Assembly (NCBI RefSeq): GCF_000308755.1
Contig: NZ_BAGF01000045.1
Span: 62,001 to 126,000, forward strand
DNA length: 64,000 bases
Origin: Nocardia pneumoniae NBRC 100136
GTDB taxonomy: Bacteria > Actinomycetota > Actinomycetes > Mycobacteriales > Mycobacteriaceae
Reading direction: 5' to 3'
The notes beneath the pieces were generated by a model, which was given only the letters and a program-made list of their open reading frames with translations, searched no databases and was not told where the DNA came from. Position numbers and translations under genes: made by a program. Position 1 is the first letter of the stretch, and each line of letters starts with the position of its first letter. Shown here one piece after another: positions 55,561 to 64,000 of this stretch.

Positions 55561-58367
55561 CACGCCGCTGGTTCCTGTCCTCGGTCACGATCGGCGCGGC
55601 CGAATCCGCGAAGTCGGTGACGAACGCGCGGCCGACCTTCGAGCCCAAGGTCGATCTGGTCCGAACCGTGGACGGCCGCCAGGACGGTCACACCTTGACC
55701 GGTCCCGCCTTGCAAATGCTCGGCCCGGGAGACACCCTCGGCTTCGAACCGTCGATGGTGGTGCGTCGCGAACCGCCGCCCGGCCGGTCCGACGCGATCG
55801 AGGATTACCTTGCGCTGATCGAGTTCTCCGACGCCGCCTTGCCCTGGTTGTTCAGCACTCCAACCCCGGTGCGGATGCCGTGGCTGACGTTGCTGGTGCT
55901 GCGCGCGGGGGAAGGCGAGGTACGCCCGGGCAATCCGCTGCCGACCATCGACGTGCCGGCCGCCGCACGACCGAATCTGGCCGAGGCCGCGTCCTGGGTG
56001 CACGTCGAGGCCAGGGTGGAGGGTGACGGACCGCCGAACGACGCAGTGAAGCAAGACGTCCGCACCGGACTCGACACCGTGATCTCCCGCGTGATCTGCC
56101 CGCGCAGACTGTCGAAGGGCGACTGGATCGCATGCGTCGTGCCCACCACCAAGGCGGGCGCCGCAGCCGGGTTGAACAAGCAGATCCCGGCGGACGGCGA
56201 GCGGCCCGCATGGACATCGGGACAGGGTGGAGTGGTAACCCTGCCGGTGTACGACTGGTGGGCCTTCGGAGTGAGCGACGGCGGTCAATTCGAAACGCTG
56301 GCGCGCAAGATCAAGCCGATCGTCGCCGAAAACGTGCCCGGCTTGGGATCTCGCCTGGTGAATGTACGCACGCCATGGCCGCACGAGGTACCGCCCGCGG
56401 GCACTCCCGCCGAGGTCACGGTTGCGGTGCAGGGCGCGCTGCGCCTGCCGGGACCGGCGACGCGGAAGGAGGCCTGGAGCCACCGGGCGAGCCAAGACTC
56501 CTTTCTGGGGCACATCACCGATCGCGTCAACGCCCCAGCTGCCCGTCGCGAACGGCTCGGAAGACCGCCGGACGAGGGGCCCGCGGCCGTCGCGCCGCCA
56601 CTGTACGGCGGCAATCACGCGGGCACCCACCGTATTCCGGTCGGAGGCTGGCAGCAGTCACTGAATACGCAGGTGCGGTACCGGGTGGCCGCCGCCATCG
56701 GCGCGCGCTATGTCCAGTTGGAGCAGGAATTCCTGATGGCTCGGGCCTGGGAGCAGGTCGGCGCGGTGAACGAGGCGAACCGGCTGCTCGCCGCCACCGA
56801 ATTGGCCGAACAGAGCGGTGAGAGCGCCCAAGGCAAACACATCGCCACCATGGCACCCGCGGCGCTCACCGGACTTGCGGATGTGATGAGTGCGAAAGTA
56901 CCTGTTCCCATGGCCGAGTCGATGCGGAAAGCGCTCGCGCGCTCGGCGGCACCGGGCGGTATGGAATCGACCGCTTTCGTCCGGCTCACTCGCCCCCACG
57001 GTGGCTTGGCCCGGCGCTGTGCCCGCGCGGCGGGCACCGTCACCTCCGCCATGGCGACCGGCTCGATGCTGACGACCTCGGTCGGCGGCACCGAGGTGGT
57101 GCCCGCCAAACCCGCGCTGTGGCTGGCGGCCACCACCGCGGCGACCAGTGGACCGATGGCGGCGGCCGCTGTCGCCCGCGATCCCGCGTCGCTGTTCGCC
57201 GCGCAGACAATGGTGGGACTGCTCGGTGTGCAGCAGGAGTCGTTCGCCGTGCGTGGGGCTTTCACGGGCGGTGCGGCGGTGGCGCAACTGGCCGCGGTCG
57301 GCGCGACCATGTCGGCGTCGATGGCGGGCGCGGCCGAACCGGTGCCGCGCGCGATGCTGTTGCGCGGATTGCGCCGCTCGATCAGCGCGGAAGCGCTCAC
57401 CGAGCCGAAGGCTGTGGAATTCGGCGTCAGGACGGGCATCGCCGTCCTGGCCGACAGCGTGCGCACCGCCATGGCTCCGATGGGCAAACAGTTGGAGCGC
57501 ATCGCGGGGCTGATCGGCACCACCGCGCTGCCCGATCGCGACGGCGCCGACACGCGCCCGCTGCGCCCGATCATGGCTCACCCCGAGTTCGGTTTTCCGA
57601 TCGCCGCCGAAATTCTCGAACGCTGGCCGGAGTGGGCGATTCCGGGTATCACCACCTTCCCGGACAACAGCGCAACTCTGCTGCAGATCAACTCGCCTTT
57701 CGTGGAATCGCTGCTCGTCGGGTTGAATCAGGAGTTCAATCGCGAGCTGCGCTGGCGCGAATACCCGACCGACGAAGCCGGAACGCCGTTTTCACGGTTC
57801 TGGCCGCCGGGCGGCGCGCAGCCGCAATACGGCGAGATCGCACGCTGGCAACCCGAGGTGGCGCTGGGGGAACACGTCCCCGATCTGAGCGACCTGCTGG
57901 TGCTGCTGGTCCGCGGCGAGGTGCTGCGGCGCTATCCGGGCACCGTGGTCGTCGCGGCCAAGTCGGTGGACCAGCGGGTGGAAAGTCCGCTGGTGCGCTG
58001 GCAGCACCCGCGTTTCGTGCTGCCCGTCGACGAACGCACCAGCCTGTTCTGCTTCAACCTGAAGCCGCAGCAGGCGCGGAACGAGAAGTGGATGTTCGTG
58101 GTCCGCGAGCCGATGCGCGGCACCCAATTCGGCTTCGACCCGACGACGCGACCTGAGTACGAATCCTGGTCCGATCTCGGGTGGGATCGAGTTCCACAGG
58201 ACGACCACGGATTCGTCGAAGTCCGCACCGGTGGTGTGGTCGCATCGCCGAGCAGTCCGGAGCCGGCGACCTGGCCGGGGGCCGACTCGGGCGACTTCGC
58301 CCGGATCGTCTTCCAACGCGCGTTCCAGGTGGCGTTCTCGCCTAATCGAATGCTTCCGCCGCAGTAA
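55557..58367 (+). CDS. Large conserved hypothetical protein (936 residues)
   Basis: The start is the ATG of an ATGA overlap with the DUF6603 gene. The N-terminal half is mixed alpha/beta, with LIEFSDAALPWLFSTPTPVR and MPWLTLLVLRAGEGEVRPGN. Residues about 430-650 are Ala/Met-rich helices. The C-terminal third has LIVGL-type strands and HPEFGFPIAAEILERWPEWA and RWQHPRFVLPVDERTSLFCF. I recognise no domain. Position and coupling place it in the same complex or pathway as its neighbours. Confidence 0.7.
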   Translation: MTRRWFLSSVTIGAAESAKSVTNARPTFEPKVDLVRTVDGRQDGHTLTGPALQMLGPGDTLGFEPSMVVRREPPPGRSDAIEDYLALIEFSDAALPWLFSTPTPVRMPWLTLLVLRAGEGEVRPGNPLPTIDVPAAARPNLAEAASWVHVEARVEGDGPPNDAVKQDVRTGLDTVISRVICPRRLSKGDWIACVVPTTKAGAAAGLNKQIPADGERPAWTSGQGGVVTLPVYDWWAFGVSDGGQFETLARKIKPIVAENVPGLGSRLVNVRTPWPHEVPPAGTPAEVTVAVQGALRLPGPATRKEAWSHRASQDSFLGHITDRVNAPAARRERLGRPPDEGPAAVAPPLYGGNHAGTHRIPVGGWQQSLNTQVRYRVAAAIGARYVQLEQEFLMARAWEQVGAVNEANRLLAATELAEQSGESAQGKHIATMAPAALTGLADVMSAKVPVPMAESMRKALARSAAPGGMESTAFVRLTRPHGGLARRCARAAGTVTSAMATGSMLTTSVGGTEVVPAKPALWLAATTAATSGPMAAAAVARDPASLFAAQTMVGLLGVQQESFAVRGAFTGGAAVAQLAAVGATMSASMAGAAEPVPRAMLLRGLRRSISAEALTEPKAVEFGVRTGIAVLADSVRTAMAPMGKQLERIAGLIGTTALPDRDGADTRPLRPIMAHPEFGFPIAAEILERWPEWAIPGITTFPDNSATLLQINSPFVESLLVGLNQEFNRELRWREYPTDEAGTPFSRFWPPGGAQPQYGEIARWQPEVALGEHVPDLSDLLVLLVRGEVLRRYPGTVVVAAKSVDQRVESPLVRWQHPRFVLPVDERTSLFCFNLKPQQARNEKWMFVVREPMRGTQFGFDPTTRPEYESWSDLGWDRVPQDDHGFVEVRTGGVVASPSSPEPATWPGADSGDFARIVFQRAFQVAFSPNRMLPPQ

Positions 58368-58379
58368 CAGGAGTCAGCC

Positions 58380-61300
58380 ATGGTACGGACACACACCGTC
58401 GTCGCCGGGGATACGCTCTCCCGCCTGGCGCAGCGCTTCTACGGCAATGGTGATCTGTTCCCGGTACTTGCCGCGGCCAACGGCATCGTCGACCCGAATC
58501 GCATCACCGACGGCCAGGTGCTCGTCATACCCGAAATATCCCGCACCCATACCGTGGCCACGGGTGACACGCTGTCCAGACTGGCGCAGCGCTTCTATGG
58601 TGATGGCGACCTGTTTCCGATACTCGCGGCCGCGAACGGGATCGCCGATCCCAATAAGATCCGTGTCGGTCAGGTACTGGTTGTCCCGGAACTCATGGCG
58701 GGGCCCGGTGGAACAATGGTTCCGTCGATGGGCCGCATCCATACCGTCGTCGCGGGGGACACACTGTCTGGGCTGGCCGAACGGTTCTACGGCAACGGCA
58801 ATCTGTCCCACATCATCGCCGCCGCCAACCACATCGCCGATCCGGACGTCATCGGAGTGGGGCAGAAACTGATCATTCCGCCGATCACCCGCACTTACGT
58901 CGTGGTCCAGGGCGATACTCTGTCCCGTCTGGCCCAGCGATTCTACGGTAAAAGCGAATTGTTCCCGATCATCGCGGCCGCCAACGCCATCCAGAATCCG
59001 GATCGCATCGTCGTCGGCCAGGTGCTGATCATCCCGGATATCGGCGGCGGTCCCCCGGCCCATGGCGACAGCCCATTCATGTTGCGGCGCGCCATGGATC
59101 TGATCCGGCTTCAGCACGACAACAAACTGGCGCTTGCCGACGACAAGGAGTTCGAACTCGGCCGGGTTCGCGCATGGGTCGCGAGCAACCCGCCAGCGGC
59201 GGAAATCCCGCACGGCAATACGCCGCAATCGATCCTCGATTCGGTGGAGATCTCGCAAACCCGGCGCCGCACTGAACTCGATCAGCTACGCGCCCGCCTC
59301 GCCGAAGCCACCGAAACCCTCGCCGCGGTCCTGGATTCCGAGGAGCCGCTGTTCGGCACCCACAGCGCCGAGCCGATCGCGCTGCTTCCGGTGCGGTTGG
59401 AGACGAAGTGGACCACCGACGGCCGCAGCATCAAGGTCCGCGTCTATCCGGACGACATCCACATCGAGAGCTTCGATCCAGCGCTGGCCCCCGAGGAATT
59501 GGCGGCGGCGCGCAAGTATTGGGAACACCCGGGCGAGATCGCCTGGCAGCAGCTGCTGGATACGGTGAATCCGATCCGGGCGGCATGGGTGACCCGGGCA
59601 GCGCGGCCCGGTGCGCCGGATCCCACGCTGCGTCCCCCGGGCAGGCGCCGCATGCCCCAGGTGAGCACGTTGCCGACTCGCTGGCGTTTCCTCGGCATGG
59701 TCGGTGGTCTGGTCGTGGTCGACCGGACCGGTGCCGACATCCCGGATCCGCTGCCGCTCGGCTTCCTTGCCGCCGACGAAGCGGCTCCCGACCGCGCACA
59801 TGCCTCCTGGGCGATAGATTTCGACGAGGCCGTCCGGCACGGCATGGGTGTGGTGCTCCGCCTGCCCGAAGGCGTCGACCACCTCGACGAACTGTTCGTC
59901 GTCGGGGTCAGTCAACGCGGCCACGAGGCGGCGGGCGAGCGGCTGCGAGAGAATCTGCGCGGGCACGCCTTCTCCGACGGTCTCGCTTTCCTGACCCCTG
60001 GCACACCGACGAACAACACCCCGCAGAGCCGCACGTCGTGGTCGTCGCGGCCCAGCGGGCGCCCACCGGGACCGACGCCGGCGCGCAATCCCGATATCGC
60101 GCGGCGTTTCCATGTGGTCCAGTCCGACGACACCCTGTTTCGACTCGCGCAACGCTTCTACGGTGACGGCGAACTGTTCCCGATCATCGCGGCGGCCAAC
60201 CGTATTGCGGACCCGGACGTCATCGAGGACGGTCAGGTGTTGATCATCCCGGCTCGTCCCGGTGAGCCGGAACCGAATCCCTCCGACGCCGATCGGCTGG
60301 CGCGCGCCCTCGGACTCCCCGACGCCGCGTTCCTCACCGAATGCGACGGCGCGGACGGGATCGGCGATACAGCCGCCGGTGCGCTGTCGCTGTTCGCGTG
60401 GTGGGGCCTGGCGCAGGAATTGATCCGGGACCAGAATCTGTTGGACGGCCAGGACATGACGCCGGGGCTGCGCGCCTGGCTCACCATCCGAGACCACCTG
60501 ATCGACTTCGTACGCGGCCGCGGGCCGTTGCCGACCATCCGGGTCGGTCGCCAGCCCTACGGCGTGCTGCCGGTGTCCACCCTCGATGAATGGGTGCCGG
60601 ACGGGCCCGAGGACGCGGCCGCCGCGTTGCTGCCCTGGCTACTGCGGTTGCGGCATCATTGGCGCGGCGCGCTGATCTCGGGCTGGATTCCGCGGGTAAC
60701 CGACGGAGTGCCCGCGGACCGGATCGCGGCCGAAATCCTCTCGCGCATACCGGTGTCCAATGACATGGTGATCCGTCGCGTCCTCTCGGCCACAGGCGGC
60801 CGGGAGAAGTTCGACAAACTCAGCCTGCGCGCACCGGGCCCCGCCGTCGCTATCGGTGGAATTCTGTCCGGCCTGCGCTGGGCCACTCCGACCGAGGATG
60901 TCAGCAATCTGGCCTGGGTCTCCGATACCAAGCCAGCCAACTCCGAGCTGGTCGCGAAGCGGCTGGCCCCGAATCGGGCGCAGTACCAGGATCTGTTCGC
61001 GCACAGCCGCGATCGGTTCCGTGACGCCGTCGCCGTCCTCACCGGCGAGATGACGCACGAGGAGTTCACCTCGCGATGGCCGATCACCATCGACGGCGTC
61101 TCCCCGGACCGCCCGAACACTATTTTCGGCAATGTCGGTTTCACCGACGACACCGGATCCGCCGTGGACTTCCTGCCGTGGCTGGTCGATGCCGGGCAGC
61201 TCGCCGGGGGCTCGGAACCGGATACGCTGGACCTCGCGCTGGCGATACCGGCGACGGTCGACCGGCTGCTCAGCCAGTTGATCATGGCGCCGCAGACGCC

Positions 61301-63509
61301 GCAGAGCGATCTGGACGCCATTCTGGACTTCGGCCGCCGCGGTCTGCCCGCCGCCGGCCGGGTTCTCGCCGGGCTCGAAGCGCTGACAACGGTGGCGGCC
61401 GAAGATTTCCTGCCGCTGTTCTTCGAGATCCTGGACCTCGCCTCGCACCGATTGGATGCCTGGATCACATCGCTGGCCACGCAAAGGCTGGAGCGTACGA
61501 GGGCCGCGGGCGCCGCCGGGATCCGGCTCGGCGGCTACGGCTGGGTGGAGAACCTGCGTCCCGGAACGGCCCGCGAATCCGATGGCTATATCCACGCCCC
61601 GTCCATGCATCATGCCGCCACCGCGGCCGTGTTGCGGTCCGGATTCCTCTCCCACGAGGGAGATTCGACGCTCGCCGTCGATCTGACCTCACGCCGGGCC
61701 CGTACTGCCCGCTGGCTGCTCGGCGGGGTGCGGCGCGGGCAGAACCTCGGCGTATTGCTGGGCTACCGATTCGAGCGCGCACTGCACGACGCTGGCCAGG
61801 ACGTGCTGAAAGCAGCCTTCCGCAAGGTCTTCCCGACGCCGGTCGTCCCCGAACCCGCAGACGGCAACGAACGGCCCGATCTGTGGGAGCGCAGCTCCGA
61901 GGCGATCGCCGCCGCCAATGTCGTCGACGGCATGGCGCTGGCGCGCGGGCACGCCGCGCGGGCGGTGTTCGTCCTGCTGGCCGAAGGAGGCTACCCATTC
62001 GGCAACACGGCCCTGCCGTCGCTCGCCGCTCTGCCCGGCGTGGTGGCGCCGATGCTCGACGATCTGGTCGATTCCCTCGACGCTGTCGGTGACCTGCTGC
62101 TGGCCGAGAGCGTGCACCAACTGGTCGGCGGCAACCAGATGCGCGCGGGTATCGCCGCAGACAGCCTCGGTCGCGGTGAGGACGTCCCGGACCGCTTCGA
62201 CGTGCTGCGCACACCGCATCGTGGGCGTGCGATCACGCATCGGCTCGCCAGCGTGCTGCCACCGAATCCGCCGCGCCCGCCCGGATGGGGAGTCGACGCC
62301 TTCTCCCGGCTGGAGCCGCGGGTCGAGGCGTGGGCGGCCGACCTGCTCGGCCCCGCGGCGAACTGGCGCCTGACCGGAACGCTGCGGAAAGATGGAAGTG
62401 GCGAACCGTTCTCGGCCACCGCCGATGCTCTCGGGCTCAGTGCGCTCGGTCTGGTCTTCGACGTGGCGGTTGGTGGGCAGCGCCGGATCACCGCGATTCT
62501 GGCCGACCGGCATGGCATGCCGGGGGCCACCGCCGAATTCCGCGGTGATTTCGCCGAATTGCATGCCGTCGCCGAGCGAATCAACCGATTGCTCAGCGGC
62601 GCTGCGGCTTTGCTGCCGCGACATCTGCTCGGTGATCAGGTTCGCGCACCGTCGCCCGACGTGGAGGAGGTGCGCGGCCGGGTGGCCGCCTTCCTCGCCG
62701 AGGTGGACACTCCGGCGCGGCGGGCCGCGCTCGGCATCGTCGGAGACATCCCGAAGCAACTGCGGGAGTTGGCCGCCGATGCCACCAGCCAGGGCTGGCT
62801 CGGCGCGGTGGCACGCCTGCTCGCCGACTTCCTCGGCACCTCGATGCCGCTCACCGCCGAGTTGCCCGGGGTGGCACTGCCCGCGCCCGCCGCGACCGGT
62901 GCGGCTGTCGCCGACTGGGTCCGCCGCTTCGCGACCACCCGCCCCGGCACCCGGACATGGCACGAAACACTGCTGATCGCGGGCGTGCGCGCCGGGCGGC
63001 CCGCGTCGCTGTCGGCCTCGCAAACTCCCGCCGACGGGCACTGGATCGGCGCGGCCTTCCCGGCGCTCCAACGTCCGCCCACCCGGCAGCATCTGGTGCG
63101 CCATACCCCGTTCGCGTTGCCTGCGGGCCAACCGCTGGCCGGTCTGGTCTTCGACGAGTGGGTCGAGATTCTGCCCGGTTCGGATGCCATGGCCGGCACG
63201 AAAACCGGTTCCGACCCGGTACCCGTGGAATCCGAACTGACGGGGCTGTCGTTCCATTTCGATCGGCCGGATGCCAAAGCGCCGCAGGCGATTCTGCTCG
63301 CTGTGCCGCCCAACCGGGAGCGCGGCTGGACCGCCGACGGGTTGGCCATGGTGGTGCGTGACACTCTCGAACTGGCCAAGCTGCGCGCGGTCGATCTCGC
63401 GGATCTGCCCCTGGTGGACGACGTGGTCCCGGCCGTGCGGATCGACGGCCAAGGCCAGCAGCACGGCGTCGTTGTCGGCAGGTTCTGGCGTGAGCTCGCG
63501 GAGGAGTGA
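58380..63509 (+). CDS. Giant LysM-repeat protein (1709 residues)
   Basis: Four LysM domains lie at about 4-51, 56-103, 120-167 and 172-219, each reading HTVxxGDTLSRLAQRFYGxG...LVIP. A fifth lies at about 574-625. Between them is a beta-rich region (ALLPVRLETKWTTDGRSIKV, RVYPDDIHIESFDPALAPEE). The 1080 residues after the fifth LysM are unfamiliar, mostly helical and end in LPLVDDVVPAVRIDGQGQQH. LysM usually binds glycan but also caps phage and contractile-tail proteins. No signal peptide is seen. It sits 12 bases from the previous gene. Confidence 0.8.
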   Translation: MVRTHTVVAGDTLSRLAQRFYGNGDLFPVLAAANGIVDPNRITDGQVLVIPEISRTHTVATGDTLSRLAQRFYGDGDLFPILAAANGIADPNKIRVGQVLVVPELMAGPGGTMVPSMGRIHTVVAGDTLSGLAERFYGNGNLSHIIAAANHIADPDVIGVGQKLIIPPITRTYVVVQGDTLSRLAQRFYGKSELFPIIAAANAIQNPDRIVVGQVLIIPDIGGGPPAHGDSPFMLRRAMDLIRLQHDNKLALADDKEFELGRVRAWVASNPPAAEIPHGNTPQSILDSVEISQTRRRTELDQLRARLAEATETLAAVLDSEEPLFGTHSAEPIALLPVRLETKWTTDGRSIKVRVYPDDIHIESFDPALAPEELAAARKYWEHPGEIAWQQLLDTVNPIRAAWVTRAARPGAPDPTLRPPGRRRMPQVSTLPTRWRFLGMVGGLVVVDRTGADIPDPLPLGFLAADEAAPDRAHASWAIDFDEAVRHGMGVVLRLPEGVDHLDELFVVGVSQRGHEAAGERLRENLRGHAFSDGLAFLTPGTPTNNTPQSRTSWSSRPSGRPPGPTPARNPDIARRFHVVQSDDTLFRLAQRFYGDGELFPIIAAANRIADPDVIEDGQVLIIPARPGEPEPNPSDADRLARALGLPDAAFLTECDGADGIGDTAAGALSLFAWWGLAQELIRDQNLLDGQDMTPGLRAWLTIRDHLIDFVRGRGPLPTIRVGRQPYGVLPVSTLDEWVPDGPEDAAAALLPWLLRLRHHWRGALISGWIPRVTDGVPADRIAAEILSRIPVSNDMVIRRVLSATGGREKFDKLSLRAPGPAVAIGGILSGLRWATPTEDVSNLAWVSDTKPANSELVAKRLAPNRAQYQDLFAHSRDRFRDAVAVLTGEMTHEEFTSRWPITIDGVSPDRPNTIFGNVGFTDDTGSAVDFLPWLVDAGQLAGGSEPDTLDLALAIPATVDRLLSQLIMAPQTPQSDLDAILDFGRRGLPAAGRVLAGLEALTTVAAEDFLPLFFEILDLASHRLDAWITSLATQRLERTRAAGAAGIRLGGYGWVENLRPGTARESDGYIHAPSMHHAATAAVLRSGFLSHEGDSTLAVDLTSRRARTARWLLGGVRRGQNLGVLLGYRFERALHDAGQDVLKAAFRKVFPTPVVPEPADGNERPDLWERSSEAIAAANVVDGMALARGHAARAVFVLLAEGGYPFGNTALPSLAALPGVVAPMLDDLVDSLDAVGDLLLAESVHQLVGGNQMRAGIAADSLGRGEDVPDRFDVLRTPHRGRAITHRLASVLPPNPPRPPGWGVDAFSRLEPRVEAWAADLLGPAANWRLTGTLRKDGSGEPFSATADALGLSALGLVFDVAVGGQRRITAILADRHGMPGATAEFRGDFAELHAVAERINRLLSGAAALLPRHLLGDQVRAPSPDVEEVRGRVAAFLAEVDTPARRAALGIVGDIPKQLRELAADATSQGWLGAVARLLADFLGTSMPLTAELPGVALPAPAATGAAVADWVRRFATTRPGTRTWHETLLIAGVRAGRPASLSASQTPADGHWIGAAFPALQRPPTRQHLVRHTPFALPAGQPLAGLVFDEWVEILPGSDAMAGTKTGSDPVPVESELTGLSFHFDRPDAKAPQAILLAVPPNRERGWTADGLAMVVRDTLELAKLRAVDLADLPLVDDVVPAVRIDGQGQQHGVVVGRFWRELAEE

Positions 63510-63512
63510 ACG

Positions 63513-64000
63513 ATGGCACGGCGAATGACCGATATCCTGGGCAACCCCAGGTTCCGGCTCGACGACCGCTACCGGCTCGAGCCGCTGTCCCGCAGCCGCG
63601 AGGTCGCCACCGGGCTCGGTGCCCGCGTACACGATCCGGCTTGGGCGCTCACCAGGCAGTGGCAGTTCGGTGAATTCACCGGCCAGGACGCGGGATCACC
63701 GGTCCTGGTGGAACTGTCGGGGCACAGCACGATCATCTCCGCGTGGCGGCCCGCTGGTCGGCAGGGAGAGCTGGAGGTCGACCGGACCTGGCACGCCTAC
63801 GACCCCCGATCAGGCCCGCTGGACGAAATGGTGGAATCCGAGGACCTGGCGAAACCGGATGACCTGCAGCGGCTGGAGGGCGGGGCACACTTCCTGCGGC
63901 TCCTCGACGAACACGGACTCGGATCGCGAGCCGCCGATGTGCTGGCCGCTTATGGATTCCGGAATCCGCCCAGCGGTGCGGCCGATCTGGTGACACTGCT
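63513..64000 (+). CDS. Conserved hypothetical protein with VHDPAW-RQWQFGEF motif, N-terminal part
   Basis: It starts at ATG 63513, three bases after the LysM gene, and the frame is open to the window end. The first 163 residues include RLEPLSRSREVATGLGARVH and DPAWALTRQWQFGEFTGQDA. The latter is a conserved signature of an uncharacterised family of large bacterial proteins. It is the fourth gene of the run starting at 52819, and the locus continues beyond the window. Confidence 0.7.
   Translation, partial: MARRMTDILGNPRFRLDDRYRLEPLSRSREVATGLGARVHDPAWALTRQWQFGEFTGQDAGSPVLVELSGHSTIISAWRPAGRQGELEVDRTWHAYDPRSGPLDEMVESEDLAKPDDLQRLEGGAHFLRLLDEHGLGSRAADVLAAYGFRNPPSGAADLVTL

Noticed and set aside
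51826-64000. Contractile injection system or prophage tail module
   Set aside because: No sheath, tube, baseplate, spike, tape-measure or AAA+ ATPase was recognised; LysM and PG-binding domains alone are not sufficient.

Overview
The window is GC-rich, densely packed DNA with frequent GTG and TTG starts and four-base ATGA/GTGA overlaps between genes. A mycofactocin maturase and peptidase, a Wadjet JetC subunit, F420/LLM-type oxidoreductases and an RsbRST stressosome operon point to an actinomycete, most likely a Nocardia or Rhodococcus relative. The genus is inferred from gene content, not proven. No rRNA, tRNA, IS element, prophage or CRISPR array was recognised.

1-5.3 kb: the 3' end of a Wadjet jetC gene, a secreted M15 peptidase, a 750-base gene-free stretch of lower GC carrying DnaA-box-like motifs, an orphan antitoxin-like protein and a class I fumarase. 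5.3-8.4 kb: a MarR regulator, then mftE-mftD divergent from mftR across a 40-bp palindromic operator/promoter; the mycofactocin precursor and its other maturation genes are absent. 8.4-13.2 kb: a five-gene stress operon rsbR-rsbS-rsbT-rsbX-(RsbU/RsbW fusion) behind a SigF/SigB-like promoter.

13.2-23.2 kb: accessory metabolism, with two MFS exporters, a non-canonical P450 lacking ExxR, an MBL hydrolase, MerR and HxlR regulators, two LLM oxidoreductases and a frameshifted MetE-like gene.

23.2-43.6 kb: a thiazoline-type NRPS/PKS cluster. NRPS1 is CP-Cy-A(Cys)-PCP and the hybrid is KS-AT-ACP-Cy-PCP-Cy-PCP-TE. Between and after them lie an OsmC-like protein, three methyltransferases, a group D flavin monooxygenase, a BBE-like FAD oxidase and a MaoC-type dehydratase. 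An aldo/keto reductase and a fourth methyltransferase run the other way from a shared divergent promoter. One cysteine-specific A domain appears to serve three heterocyclisation steps, as in yersiniabactin. The starter-loading enzyme is not in the window.

43.6-51.3 kb: a tandem P-loop kinase, a cold-shock protein with a clear terminator, a TetR/CocE-hydrolase/DUF6069 unit with a shared operator, an isochorismatase-like hydrolase and two decayed genes.

51.3-64 kb: an uncharacterised locus of large proteins comprising a peptidoglycan-binding-domain protein, a 913-aa DUF6603-like protein, a 936-aa protein, a 1709-aa protein with five LysM domains and the start of another family with a VHDPAW...RQWQFGEF motif. 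It is compactly arranged, and one inverted-repeat element occurs ahead of each of its two apparent transcription units. It is the best candidate for an undescribed system.
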